Assembly (NCBI RefSeq): GCF_000993805.1
Contig: NZ_CP009961.1
Coordinates: 676,714-740,713, forward strand
Length of the DNA stretch: 64,000 bases
Source: Thermofilum uzonense
GTDB taxonomy: Archaea > Thermoproteota > Thermoprotei > Thermofilales > Thermofilaceae
Reading direction: 5' to 3'
Below are positions 16,885 to 25,725 of the stretch, one piece after another; the first letter of the stretch is position 1; each line of letters opens with the position of its first letter. Made by a program: the position numbers and the translations under genes. The notes under the pieces were generated by a model. That model did not search any database. It saw only the letters and a list, made by a program, of their open reading frames with translations, and was not told where the DNA came from.

Positions 16885-17556
16885 TTGTCGGGCTCAGCGC
16901 CAAACGAGAGTACGTTATCCGTCTACGATAATGTGGCTAATGTCTATGATAGGGGGAGAACCAAGTGGTATAAGGAGCTGTTAAAACTAGTAGCTTCCAG
17001 GGTTAATGAACCCGTACTCGACGCGGGTTGCGGAACAGGGTATATCGCTTGCAGTCTTGCTCAACTAGGGGCGACCCATGTGGTGTGTCTTGATATTAGC
17101 ACTGGAATGCTGTTTAGCGGTAAAAGGCGGGCACAGCGACTGCGCCTAACCGCCTTTATAGAGTTCATACAGGGTTCTATCGAGAGACTTCCTTTCCGCG
17201 ACAAAGTTTTCAGGACAACGCTAGCCACGGCTGTAATACACCACCTGGAGAAGAGAGAGGCCAGAGTTGATGCTCTGATTGAGTTGAAGAGAGTCTCAAG
17301 AGGGTTTGTTCTCGTAACCGTTTGGAGTGCCCTCAGCCCCTCCAACATTGCCAGGATCATCACCTCCTTATCCCGGGACGTGAAGGTTCGCTGGGGTGGA
17401 AAGGGTGAGAGATACTACCACTTATACACGCCCATGGAGTTTAGGGAAGATCTTCGCAGGGCTGGCTACAAGGGATTTAAACTCTACCTGTGGGACTATA
17501 AGCCTATACTATTTAAAAGGAATATCGTGGTCGAGTACTATGCCGGAGACTCCTAA
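16885..17556 (+). CDS. Trm9/ALKBH8-like tRNA methyltransferase
   Basis: A 223-residue class I SAM methyltransferase. The SAM loop is VLDAGCGTGYIA near residues 44-55, motif II is VVCLDISTGML and motif IV is LATAVIHHLEKREARVDAL. The AVIHH...R-R pattern and the late GERYYHLYTPMEFREDLRRA segment are shared with eukaryotic Trm9/ALKBH8, which methylates 5-carboxymethyluridine at tRNA position 34. Its 3' end overlaps the Elp3 gene by 17 bp, and Elp3 makes just that carboxymethyl group. The two therefore probably act in sequence on the wobble base. The start is TTG 16885, with TTTAAAA about 35 nt upstream. The substrate is inferred. Confidence 0.75.
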   Translation: MSGSAPNESTLSVYDNVANVYDRGRTKWYKELLKLVASRVNEPVLDAGCGTGYIACSLAQLGATHVVCLDISTGMLFSGKRRAQRLRLTAFIEFIQGSIERLPFRDKVFRTTLATAVIHHLEKREARVDALIELKRVSRGFVLVTVWSALSPSNIARIITSLSRDVKVRWGGKGERYYHLYTPMEFREDLRRAGYKGFKLYLWDYKPILFKRNIVVEYYAGDS

Positions 17557-18994
17557 AGGTCTAAGCCTCTTCAGCGGAGTAAAAAAGCCTACGAGACTGC
17601 TTTCAGGCGTAACTGTAGTAGCAGTGATGGCGAAGCCCTACCCTTGCCCCCACGGTCGATGCCTGTACTGCCCCGGTGGACCCGAGGCTGGGACGCCGCA
17701 AAGCTATGTTAAAACTTCTCCCGCGGTTGCCAGGGCTCTACATGTAGGCTACGACCCCTATGCCCAGGTGAGGCTGCGAATCAAACAGTACATTGCGATG
17801 GGCCACGAGCCGAGCAAAGTCGAGTTGATCGTGATGGGTGGGACGTTTCCGGCCATGCCGAGGGATTACCAGGAGTGGTTCGTGGCCCAGGCGCTTGAAG
17901 CTTTGAACAGGTTCCCAGGGGATCCTGAAGGGAGCCCTAGCCTAGATGAGGCGATGAAAAGGAATGAGACCGCCGGGATTAGATGCGTAGGTTTAACGTT
18001 AGAGACAAGGCCTGACTGGAGCATGGAGGAACACGTCGACTGGTTTTTACACCTGGGGGCTACGAGGATCGAGCTAGGCGTCCAGACAATCTATGACGAC
18101 GTGCTTGCACGCGTAAACAGGGGTCACGGCGTCAAGGAGAGCATCAAAGCAACCAGAATCTTGAAGGATGCCGGCTATAAAGTCACATACCATATGATGC
18201 TGGGCCTCCCAGGATCCGACCCTGACAGGGACTTCGAGGCTTTTAAGGAGATCTATACAAGCGAGGAGTTCATGCCTGACTCCGTTAAGATTTATCCCAC
18301 ACTCGTAATCCCTGGAAGCGGGCTTTACAATCTCTGGAAGAGGGGGGAGTACAAGCCCTACGATATGGACACCCTAGTCGAGCTGATAGCCCGTATAAAG
18401 TCGATCACCCCGCCCTGGGTACGGATAATAAGGATTCAGCGTGATGTCCCTTTACAGGAGGTTGCTGATGGACCACCAGTCAACAACCTACGCGAGATCG
18501 TATGGGATTACATGCGCAATAAGGGGTTAAAGTGTCGATGCATAAGGTGCAGGGAGGTAGGCCGGTTTGCCCTCTGGACTGGGGTGAAGCCCAGTATAAG
18601 TGAAGCCAAACTCACCAGAAGGAGGTACGAGGCGAACGGTGGCTTCGAGGAATTTATTTCTTTTGAGAGCAGCGACCAGGAGGTCCTCTTCGGTTTCCTG
18701 AGGTTGAGGATACCGAGCGAGCAGGCTCATAGATGGGAGGTCGACTCGAATACAGCTTTTATAAGGGAACTCCACGTTTACGGTCCTGAGACACCTGTCG
18801 GGCGAGAGAGTGAGTGGTGGCAACACCTAGGGCTCGGGAGGAGATTGATAAGGGAGGCTGAAACCATAGCGCATGACTATTATGGTGCTAGAAAGATGCT
18901 CGTGATCTCAGCTGTAGGTACAAGAGAGTATTACAGGAAGCTCGGCTATGAGGTCTTGCCGGGCTCCTTCTACATGTACAAACCGTTAGAGTAG
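17540..18994 (+). CDS. elp3: Elp3-like tRNA uridine-34 carboxymethyl transferase (short N-terminus)
   Basis: A 484-residue protein with an Elp3 radical SAM domain (Cys36, Cys41 and Cys44 in CPHGRCLYC, C-x4-C-x2-C), a zinc-binding patch (CRCIRCRE) and a C-terminal GNAT acetyltransferase domain (GLGRRLIREAE with the acetyl-CoA loop). Elp3 uses acetyl-CoA to install a carboxymethyl group on U34 of tRNA. ATG 17540 is chosen. The frame is open upstream but that stretch is the shadow of the methyltransferase gene. With this start the protein lacks the N-terminal helical tRNA-binding segment of 70-90 residues common in Elp3, so it begins almost at the catalytic core. Translation is coupled to the Trm9-like gene. 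Confidence 0.88.
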   Translation: MPETPKGLSLFSGVKKPTRLLSGVTVVAVMAKPYPCPHGRCLYCPGGPEAGTPQSYVKTSPAVARALHVGYDPYAQVRLRIKQYIAMGHEPSKVELIVMGGTFPAMPRDYQEWFVAQALEALNRFPGDPEGSPSLDEAMKRNETAGIRCVGLTLETRPDWSMEEHVDWFLHLGATRIELGVQTIYDDVLARVNRGHGVKESIKATRILKDAGYKVTYHMMLGLPGSDPDRDFEAFKEIYTSEEFMPDSVKIYPTLVIPGSGLYNLWKRGEYKPYDMDTLVELIARIKSITPPWVRIIRIQRDVPLQEVADGPPVNNLREIVWDYMRNKGLKCRCIRCREVGRFALWTGVKPSISEAKLTRRRYEANGGFEEFISFESSDQEVLFGFLRLRIPSEQAHRWEVDSNTAFIRELHVYGPETPVGRESEWWQHLGLGRRLIREAETIAHDYYGARKMLVISAVGTREYYRKLGYEVLPGSFYMYKPLE

Positions 18995-19050
18995 TGGATT
19001 CCCTACCAGTATAGATTAGAGAATTGGAAATACTATGCCTCTACGAGTTC

Positions 19051-19767
19051 TCATTTCCCAGTGAAGAAGAGTGATTCTACCTGTACGGCTTTGAACTCCT
19101 CCGCCGATCCCTCTTTGACGATCCTACCGCTGACGAGGACTGCAACCCTCTCAGCTATCTCGAGAGCCTTTGCAACGTTCTGCTCTACAAGTAGCACTGC
19201 CACACTCCTGGTCTCCTTTATCTCCTTGACTTTAGACATCAGAGTGGAAGCCGCCTTCGGCGAAAGGCCCGCGGTAGGCTCATCCAGTAGAAGTGCACTG
19301 GGCTTCGTCATCAAGGCCCTTGCGACAGCCAGCATTTGTCTTTCACCCCCGCTAAGGGTTTTGGCCTTTTGGTGTCTACGCCTCTTTATCTCTGGGAAAA
19401 GTTCAAGCACGTCCTCAATATCCGCCCTGACAGAGGGGTCCCTGCCCCTGATAAAGGATCCAACTAGAAGGTTTTCCTCGACTGTAAGGTTGGGGAACAC
19501 GTTGTCGAGCTGAGGAGAGTAGCTCAATCCCCTCTTCACTATCTCTGAGGGCTTCATCCCGGTTATCTTAGTACCGTTAAAGTAAACTTCTCCACGGTGT
19601 ATGGCGGCTAAGCCGAAGACGCTGTTGAGAAGTGTCGTCTTGCCCGCACCATTAGGACCCAGTATGGCAGCTATTTCCCCTTTCCCTAGCTCGAAGCTGA
19701 CTCCCTGGATAACCTTCATCTTACCGTAGCCCGAGTACAAGTCCACTATTCTAAGCACTCCCACCAC
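19051..19767 (-). CDS. livF: Branched-chain amino acid-type ABC transporter ATPase LivF
   Basis: A 238-residue ABC ATPase: Walker A GPNGAGKTT near residue 37, Q-loop YSPQLDNVF, signature LSGGERQML, Walker B ALLLDEPTAG, and a closing H-loop region in which VEQNVAKAL is typical of LivF, with Gln at the usual histidine position. It is the last gene of a five-gene unit (binding protein, two permeases, two ATPases) in the standard livK-H-M-G-F order. The start GTG 19767 overlaps livG by 17 bp; GTG 19758 is an alternative. It powers uptake of branched-chain amino acids or other amides; the substrate cannot be read from the ATPase. Confidence 0.92.
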   Translation of the reverse strand: MVGVLRIVDLYSGYGKMKVIQGVSFELGKGEIAAILGPNGAGKTTLLNSVFGLAAIHRGEVYFNGTKITGMKPSEIVKRGLSYSPQLDNVFPNLTVEENLLVGSFIRGRDPSVRADIEDVLELFPEIKRRRHQKAKTLSGGERQMLAVARALMTKPSALLLDEPTAGLSPKAASTLMSKVKEIKETRSVAVLLVEQNVAKALEIAERVAVLVSGRIVKEGSAEEFKAVQVESLFFTGK

Positions 19768-20527
19768 CTATGTATGCTTCTATGACCTTCTCGTTTGATA
19801 TTATCTCTTCAGGCTTACCCTCTGCTAGGAGCTTCCCGTTGTGCATGACGTAGACGTACTCCACGTACTGCATCAATATCTCTATCCTGTGCTCCACAAT
19901 AAAGAATGTGTAGCCATCTCCCTGCAAGCCCTTCACAAGCCTGAAGAGCTCGTGCGCTGCCCCCGCCTCGACTCCCGCTGCTGGTTCATCAAGCAAAAAG
20001 AGCCGGGCATCCGTCATTAAACCCCTCATGGTCTCAAGCAGCTTTATATGTGCTCCGCTGAGCTCAGATACCTTTACGTGGGCGTATTCGAGTAGGCCGA
20101 AGCGTTTCAGCAAGGATAGAGCCTTGCGTGCTAGCCTTCTCTCCTCTTCGCCCCATACTTCAGGGTTAAGGGCTTTAAGCGGGTTTTCACCTTTCTGTTG
20201 CAGGGGCGTTACGAGCAGGTTTTCCAGCACTGTGAGTGACTTGAAGAGACGTGGGATCTGGAAGGTTCTAACTATGCCCTTCGCGAAGACGTCGTTAGGG
20301 TTTAAGCCGTCTATCCTTTCCGATGATCCGTTGTTATTAAACCATACCTCTCCTGCGTCGGGAACGTAGAAACCTGTGACTACGTTGAAGAGAGTTGTCT
20401 TTCCGCTTCCGTTTGGTCCTATGAGGCCTACGACTGCTCCTTGAGGCACGCTTAGCGAGACCTTGTCTAGCGCGATTATTCCCCCGAATCTCTTGGAGAC
20501 GCTCTGAACCTCCAATATACTGCCCAT
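19751..20527 (-). CDS. livG: Branched-chain amino acid-type ABC transporter ATPase LivG
   Basis: A protein of about 258 residues with Walker A GPNGSGKTTLFN, the LivG-type insert GIVRTFQIPRLFKSLTVLEN (Q-loop), a signature read as LSGAHIKLLE (LSGG degenerated to LSGA, common in this subfamily), Walker B LFLLDEPAAG, and the H-loop FIVEHRIEILM. ATG 20527 is preferred to GTG 20536 because GGGGTGA, overlapping the livM stop, ends 5 nt before it. Confidence 0.92.
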   Translation of the reverse strand: MGSILEVQSVSKRFGGIIALDKVSLSVPQGAVVGLIGPNGSGKTTLFNVVTGFYVPDAGEVWFNNNGSSERIDGLNPNDVFAKGIVRTFQIPRLFKSLTVLENLLVTPLQQKGENPLKALNPEVWGEEERRLARKALSLLKRFGLLEYAHVKVSELSGAHIKLLETMRGLMTDARLFLLDEPAAGVEAGAAHELFRLVKGLQGDGYTFFIVEHRIEILMQYVEYVYVMHNGKLLAEGKPEEIISNEKVIEAYIGGGSA

Positions 20528-20532
20528 TGACC

Positions 20533-21567
20533 TCACCCCTTGTTGAAGCTAGCCTGTTCTTCCCATGCTGGGGTCTCTACACGTCCTTCAGGTAGTAAGC
20601 CTTGGGGCTTGTATAGGAGGACAGCTACTATTAGGAAGCCTACCATGAAGCCCCTCACATAGTCGGGCGATATGATCGTCACGCCCAGCTGCGGTGTTAT
20701 GAAGGAGAGTGCCCTGTCGAAGAAGGTAAAGATGGCTGAGCCAAGGAGGGCGCCTCGAAGGTTCCCCATACCCCCAAGTATTATCATAGCCCAGACGTTG
20801 AAGGTAACTGCAGGCACGAACATGTCGGGGTTAACGGAAGTCATATAGTATGCTAGGAGGGAGCCAGCTATACCGGTGAAGCCTGAGCCGATGAAGAGGA
20901 CGGTCGCCTTTAGTCGAGGCACGTCTTTTCCGAGGCATAGTGCTGCGACCTCGTCGTCTCGAACGGCTCTCAGAGTCCTACCGAGGGGGGAGTTTACGAG
21001 CCTGTGCATAGTGACGTATGTGAGAGTTAAAACGCCTAAAACTAGGAGTAGGAAGAGGAGCTCCCTGGTTCTAGCATCGGGAACCCATGCGAAGGGGTTG
21101 GGGATGCTCATAAGCCCTCTGCTCCCACCGGCTGGGTCATAGTGTTGTAGGAAAATCCTGAAGAGCTCCCCCGTGCTTAGGAGCGTAAAACCTACGAAGG
21201 CAGGGCCAACCCTCACTATTGGATAGCTTAACATGTATCCTGTTATACCTGCTATCATGAAAGCCAGCATGAAGGACAACAATAGTAGCGTCATGTTTAG
21301 TAGGGGGTTCTTGTTAGCTAATTCACCAAGATATATTATTCCCTTAATGTCATAGGGAGGCGTCTTTGAAACGTCAATACCGTTTAGAATTAAAAACAAA
21401 TACACTGTTAGCATGGCGGTGGTATAGGCTCCTAAGCCATAGAAGAAGACCTTGCCGAAGTTCGTGACACCACTTGTTCCCGACTCGAAGTTTAGAGTAA
21501 TGGCTAGTATAGAGTATATCCCGAATATTGTTAGCCAACTTATCATAAAGCCTATCGGGTCTATCAT
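20533..21567 (-). CDS. livM: Branched-chain amino acid-type ABC transporter permease LivM
   Basis: A 344-residue permease with about nine to ten membrane helices. Diagnostic segments are GVTNFGKVFFYGLGAYTTA near the N-terminus, SPLGRTLRAVRDDEVAALCL in the coupling loop, and FNVWAMIILGGMGNLRGALL near residue 260. It overlaps livH by 4 bp (ATGA), so the two permeases are translated in step and pair in the membrane. Confidence 0.92.
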   Translation of the reverse strand: MIDPIGFMISWLTIFGIYSILAITLNFESGTSGVTNFGKVFFYGLGAYTTAMLTVYLFLILNGIDVSKTPPYDIKGIIYLGELANKNPLLNMTLLLLSFMLAFMIAGITGYMLSYPIVRVGPAFVGFTLLSTGELFRIFLQHYDPAGGSRGLMSIPNPFAWVPDARTRELLFLLLVLGVLTLTYVTMHRLVNSPLGRTLRAVRDDEVAALCLGKDVPRLKATVLFIGSGFTGIAGSLLAYYMTSVNPDMFVPAVTFNVWAMIILGGMGNLRGALLGSAIFTFFDRALSFITPQLGVTIISPDYVRGFMVGFLIVAVLLYKPQGLLPEGRVETPAWEEQASFNKG

Positions 21568-22523
21568 TTTTCTTTCACCTTTTTACTCCTGAACCTGTAG
21601 GGCAGCCCTCCAGCTGCTCCTAGAGGCGGGGAAACTATCAGGATGGTTAAGAGGGTTAGGAAGGTGAGGAAAGGTCTGAAGCTTGTAGGAACGTTGAAGA
21701 GGGAGTTAAGGTACGCTATCCCTATGTTCTCGATGAAGGCTATTGCTACGGCACCAATGCCTGTCCTCAGTAGAGAAACCAGTCCTCCGATGAAGCTTAC
21801 CGTGAAGACCTGGAGTATCATTGCGTCGCCTGAGGTCGGGGTCACTGTTCCTGAGAAGCTTGTCCAGAGCGCGCCGCCAAGCCCTGCGATACCCCCACAG
21901 ATAAACCATGTTAGTAAAACAATGCTGTCTCGGGGAATCCCCGAGATCTCGGATAGAAGTGGGTTATCTGAGACAGCTCTAACCGCTTTTCCTAATATTG
22001 TCTTTTCGAGGAAGAGGTACAGGCCGAGTAGTATTGCCGATGTGTAGAGTAAGCCGGCTGTGAAAGTGGATGAAAGGCTAACACCGTTAACTACTAGCTC
22101 CGGCACATCCTTGTATGTTATTCTACCGTAGGATATAAAATTCATACCTATCATCGCATGTGCTATGTCTGCAATCATGTAGAGAACGTAGTTATACATG
22201 ATCCAAAGACCCATAGAAGCAATCATTATAAGGTTCATTGAAGCTCCACGCTTCTCGAGCGGCTTAAACACAAACACGTGGTTTGCCACAGCAATTATGC
22301 CAGCGACTAGGAAAGCCGATATAGTAGCTATAAAAAGGCTAGAGTTGCCTAGAATCCCGTTGAGAAATACAGCGGTGTAGATCCCGTAGGTGATGAAGTT
22401 GGCGTGTGCAAAGTTAATGACACGTGTCGTCCTGTAGCTGAGCGTTAAGGGGATGGAGAAGAGAAGATAGAAGAAAGTATATAAAAGAAAATTAATTACG
22501 GAGAAAGGATAACCGGGTAGCAT
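21564..22523 (-). CDS. livH: Branched-chain amino acid-type ABC transporter permease LivH
   Basis: A permease of about 319 residues with eight or so helices. LivH landmarks include TLSYRTTRVINFAHANFITY, TILGKAVRAVSDNPLLSEIS (coupling helix) and FTVSFIGGLVSLLRTGIG. The frame is open further upstream, but the extension overlaps livK and is charged and Cys-rich. ATG 22523, 17 bp after the livK stop, gives the expected N-terminus (MLPGYPFSVINFLLYTFFYL). Confidence 0.9.
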   Translation of the reverse strand: MLPGYPFSVINFLLYTFFYLLFSIPLTLSYRTTRVINFAHANFITYGIYTAVFLNGILGNSSLFIATISAFLVAGIIAVANHVFVFKPLEKRGASMNLIMIASMGLWIMYNYVLYMIADIAHAMIGMNFISYGRITYKDVPELVVNGVSLSSTFTAGLLYTSAILLGLYLFLEKTILGKAVRAVSDNPLLSEISGIPRDSIVLLTWFICGGIAGLGGALWTSFSGTVTPTSGDAMILQVFTVSFIGGLVSLLRTGIGAVAIAFIENIGIAYLNSLFNVPTSFRPFLTFLTLLTILIVSPPLGAAGGLPYRFRSKKVKEK

Positions 22524-22540
22524 TACCAAAAAACACCTTT

Positions 22541-23818
22541 TTATGGGTACGGTTTCTCGAGGAACACTATCGATCCACGCTCGTATACACCTACATCCTT
22601 GAACTCGTAGCCAGTCGCTCCTTTCACAATTGCCCATACACCGTAGTCTTGGTAGGCTTTATCTCCCGCATCATCGAAGATAGTCCACCCGCTAACCCCG
22701 TAGTAGTTTTTGGCTACTTCTACGAGTGCATTTCTGATAGCATTGCCGTCGTTGCTTCCAGCTCTAAGGATGGCCCATCCAGCGAGTTTCACAGCATCAT
22801 AGAGGTTGTCGCAGAACACGCTCGCCTCAACACCATACTTGCTTTTCAGTCTCTGCTTGAAATCCTCGTAGAGTGGATTCGCTATGAAGAGTGGCCTCGT
22901 ACCCAGCAGTTTTGTCTTGGCCGCAAAGGCGCCTACCGCGGGAGCGGTAAGCTCCGATGCACCGTGGGGGCCTTCTGAGATGAACCATCTAATGCTTGAG
23001 AGAACCTGCGACTCGGCTGCATGGGAGAGAATGTTACCTCCATCGGTGTCGAAGGATATGAGCACGACAGCGTCAGCTTTCTCGGATTGAACCTTGTTAG
23101 CGAGACTCGCAACTTCAGCGGCGTAGTCGGAGAGGTCAGACTGGTACGGCATGTCGAGAGCAGTGCCTCCCATTTCGCTGAAGTACCTCTTGAAAAAGTC
23201 AGCAAAAGCATTACCGTACTCGTCGTTCCTATGGAAGACTATAACCTTCCTCGCGCCTTCCTGGTATGCGAGGGTTGCGAGCACCTTAGCTTGACCAGCA
23301 TCACTGCCAACTGTCCTGAAGATGAAGTCATTGGGAATGGCTAAGGTTGGCGCGGTCGATGAGGGTGAAATGATTACTATTTGGTTGCTGTCGGCGAAGC
23401 TTTTCACAGCCTTGACTTGTGAGCTGGCCGCAGGACCAATAACTACTTTTATTCCCTGTTGAGCGAAAGTCTGAACGTTCTGCAGGGCCTTCTCAGGAGA
23501 AGTGCCATCATCCAGTATTACAGGCTTGAACTCAACGTTGAATCCATATGCTTGAACCTCTTGATTCAAGTCATCAATCGCCATGTAGGCTACTTTCTCC
23601 CATATTTTACCTATGGAGGAGAGCGAGCCCGTAAGGGGAAGCGTAAAACCTATCTGGATTACTTTTTTAGGCTGTTGCGCCGAAGATCCCCCTGCGCCTC
23701 CCGATAATGCGCTGGAGGCAGCGAAGCCTATGGCAACACCCACAAGGAGAGCAATGACTGCCACAGCAATTATCTTTACGTTCACTACCGAAGTCTTCGT
23801 AGCCGATGACTCACCCAT
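22541..23818 (-). CDS. livK: Branched-chain amino acid-type ABC transporter substrate-binding protein
   Basis: A 425-residue extracytoplasmic binding protein. The N-terminus has a short charged start, a hydrophobic anchor (IIAVAVIALLVGVAIGFAAS, about residues 16-35) and then a Gly/Ser linker, so it is anchored as usual in archaea. The mature part begins with IQIGFTLPLTGSLSSIGKIW, the hallmark of the Peripla_BP_6 (ANF receptor) family. VVIGPAASSQVKAVKSFADS follows. ATG 23818 is preferred over the in-frame 23845 because it has GGGGTGG just before it and places the charged residues correctly. It heads the liv operon. Confidence 0.9.
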   Translation of the reverse strand: MGESSATKTSVVNVKIIAVAVIALLVGVAIGFAASSALSGGAGGSSAQQPKKVIQIGFTLPLTGSLSSIGKIWEKVAYMAIDDLNQEVQAYGFNVEFKPVILDDGTSPEKALQNVQTFAQQGIKVVIGPAASSQVKAVKSFADSNQIVIISPSSTAPTLAIPNDFIFRTVGSDAGQAKVLATLAYQEGARKVIVFHRNDEYGNAFADFFKRYFSEMGGTALDMPYQSDLSDYAAEVASLANKVQSEKADAVVLISFDTDGGNILSHAAESQVLSSIRWFISEGPHGASELTAPAVGAFAAKTKLLGTRPLFIANPLYEDFKQRLKSKYGVEASVFCDNLYDAVKLAGWAILRAGSNDGNAIRNALVEVAKNYYGVSGWTIFDDAGDKAYQDYGVWAIVKGATGYEFKDVGVYERGSIVFLEKPYP

Positions 23819-23857
23819 GTTTCCACCCCTGAGGGGTTTAGGCATCCTCGTAGAAAT

Positions 23858-23868
23858 AATTTATATTT
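23858..23868 (-). promoter_or_regulatory. TATA-like box of the liv operon
   Basis: AAATATAAATTA on the minus strand is centred about 45 nt before ATG 23818. This gives a leader of about 15-20 nt that holds the GGGGTGG ribosome-binding site, unlike the leaderless genes around it. Confidence 0.45.
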
Positions 23869-24153
23869 TTTTCTACTCTATTCCTAAAAAGTTTTTAATT
23901 TAAACTTTATGAAAAATTAGAAAGAGTAGCTCTCTTCGATCTATTTGTCCCAGTCCAATGGAGCAAACCTTTACAGAATGGGAATCTCGATGTACAAGAA
24001 ATACCCTGGTTTTTACTTAAAGACCGACTCGTAATCACGTTTTCCCGGAGATAAAAGTTAAAAAACAGAAGAAAAATAAAGAAAAATATTCATGAGACTA
24101 AGAATTCACTAATCCATAAAGCTGGTACCTCCGCATCAAAACCTTCATTCTTC
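23869..24153. other. AT-rich intergenic region
   Basis: This lies between the liv promoter and the 3' end of the carotenoid gene. It is A/T-rich with A-tracts at 24055-24090. I see no gene or structured RNA. Confidence 0.4.
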
Positions 24154-24897
24154 CTATAGGTTCCGATTTAAGCCTTTTTTCGTGGATATTAGAGTCAAAG
24201 GAATGATGGAAACCAGGAAGCTCACCGTAACCGCCGGTAAAACCTCTAATTCTGCAAGATAGAAGAGTTGTGTGTAAGTGGAGAGATATGGTATATATGC
24301 TATTATGCTCACTTTTTCCGGTTCCCTTCCTGAAAACATTGCATAGACGAGGAGGGAGAGCAGTGAAACAATGAACCAACCGGCATAATTACTTAAGGGG
24401 ACTCCGAACCAGGGGCCTTGTTGACTCCAAGACCACAATCCAAGCTTAACCATGACAGGATCCACAGCAAGGTCGAGGTTAACCATAAGAAGGCTTGCAA
24501 CAAGTATTCGTTTCCACCGTTCTTTTACAAGCGTTGCGGAGGCGAGATAACAGGTGTATAGGTATATCCCCCATGCCAATATTATGGGAATGGGAACTCC
24601 TAGCACCCGTGCTGCTCTGAAAGCATTATAGGTGTAGGATCCAAAGGGAGCCCCGAGCCTTAGACCTATATATTCGGCTATAAAGCCTATTAGAGAGCCA
24701 GAAATGAGGATCAGCGGGGCTTTAACCCACTCTCTGGCAACTAGTACGCAAGACAAGCAGACAAAGATCAGTAATACGAGATCACCCAGTGTTCTTGATC
24801 CAAACACCGTAAGGAAGAATGAGAAAATGTATCCGAGTGACAGCACAAGAGAGCCTATTTGAATATTCCTAAGCATCTCCTGTTGATTCCCTCCCAT
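24154..24897 (-). CDS. Carotenoid biosynthesis protein, CruF-like (Caroten_synth family)
   Basis: A 247-residue membrane protein with about seven helices. Family motifs (PF04240) are clear: AEYIGLRLGAPFGSYTYN near residue 75, LGVPIPIILAWGIYLYTC, and LDLAVDPVMVKLGLWSW with GPWFGVPLSNYAGWF near residues 155-185. Members hydrate the ends of C50/C40 carotenoids (bisanhydrobacterioruberin hydratase, CruF) in membranes. No phytoene synthase or desaturase lies in this window, so it is either a lone late-pathway gene or has another lipid substrate. The start is ATG 24897. Confidence 0.8.
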   Translation of the reverse strand: MGGNQQEMLRNIQIGSLVLSLGYIFSFFLTVFGSRTLGDLVLLIFVCLSCVLVAREWVKAPLILISGSLIGFIAEYIGLRLGAPFGSYTYNAFRAARVLGVPIPIILAWGIYLYTCYLASATLVKERWKRILVASLLMVNLDLAVDPVMVKLGLWSWSQQGPWFGVPLSNYAGWFIVSLLSLLVYAMFSGREPEKVSIIAYIPYLSTYTQLFYLAELEVLPAVTVSFLVSIIPLTLISTKKGLNRNL

Positions 24898-25069
24898 GAA
24901 TTTAAACTTGTAGCCTATCCTTTAGTTATTCGGTGATTTTTATTTGTATGCATCTCCTTATAATCTATTTATGAATATTGAGTATCTTCATATAAAATAT
25001 TCAGCATTTTCTTTAAATTTGACAACAGATACCTTCTATTCCGTATCTAGATAAGATTCACCTCATGTA

Positions 25070-25704
25070 AGACGGCTGCACCCTCTAGCGGCAGAAAAGT
25101 TACAATCATCGGTTCTGATCCAGCTGTTCTCGCTGCGGCTGGAGCTCTCATCTATAAGGGGTATAGGGTGGATGTCCTCGACAGGCTTCTCGAGGACTAT
25201 GACGCCGCCCTTATAGCTACTTGAAACTGGAAAGGCAGAAGGCTAAAAATCCCCGGAGGAGATAAGGAGAACGCATACGCTGCACTGACCTGGATAACGC
25301 AGTTCGTGATGAATGGGCTAGGCTTCATGAAAGTTCCGACTCCGCTGCTCACTGGTAGAGTAAGTATAGTGGGAGTAGGCCTTACAGCCGTGGACATCGC
25401 TGAGCTCGCGGTAAGGGAGTACGGAGCCTCCGTCATCATGCCTAAAGGAGACCTATGAGCGTGGCCCCGCAAAGCACATGCTAAGATACTTGAAAAGCCT
25501 TGGTATAGAGTTCAACAAGGACGGAACCGTCAAGGTTGAAGGAAACTTTATGACAACTATTCTCGGCGGATTAGCGCTGGAGACGTAACACGCGGCCCCT
25601 CAAATATTGGCCTAGCCATGCGCGGCGGAAGACTAGCAGCTGGAAAAACCCATGAATACCTGATAAGGAAAAGGATTATTAGAGGAGGGGCTTTTCCTTG
25701 TTAA
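25070..25704 (+). pseudogene. Decayed gltD-like NAD(P)H oxidoreductase gene
   Basis: A trail of fragments of a glutamate synthase small-subunit-like flavoprotein. It begins with SGRKVTIIGSDPAVLAAAGA (the FAD loop GxGPAG degraded to GSDPA) and KGYRVDVLDRLLEDYDAALI, then a stop at about 25222. The middle of the FAD domain is missing. It resumes with IPGGDKENAYAALTWITQFV, RVSIVGVGLTAVDIAELAV (the NAD(P)H loop), a further stop near 25456, and ends with the family's usual tail (GPSNIGLAMRGGRLAAGKTH, EYLIRKR) and a stop at 25702-25704. Several stops, a frame change and internal deletions show an old inactivation. It once supplied reducing equivalents to a glutamate synthase or a similar enzyme. Confidence 0.8.
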
Positions 25705-25725
25705 AAAGCTATTTTTCGAGCAGTG

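Noticed and set aside
17396-17539. N-terminal extension of elp3 that could hold the missing tRNA-binding part
   Set aside because: The translated extension does not resemble Elp3 and is the shadow of the methyltransferase gene.
22524-22637. N-terminal extension of livH
   Set aside because: It overlaps livK in another frame, is Cys/Arg-rich and has no equivalent in LivH proteins.
25070-25704. Intact short hypothetical proteins in this stretch
   Set aside because: Their translations are ordered pieces of one GltD-like protein, so they are remnants.
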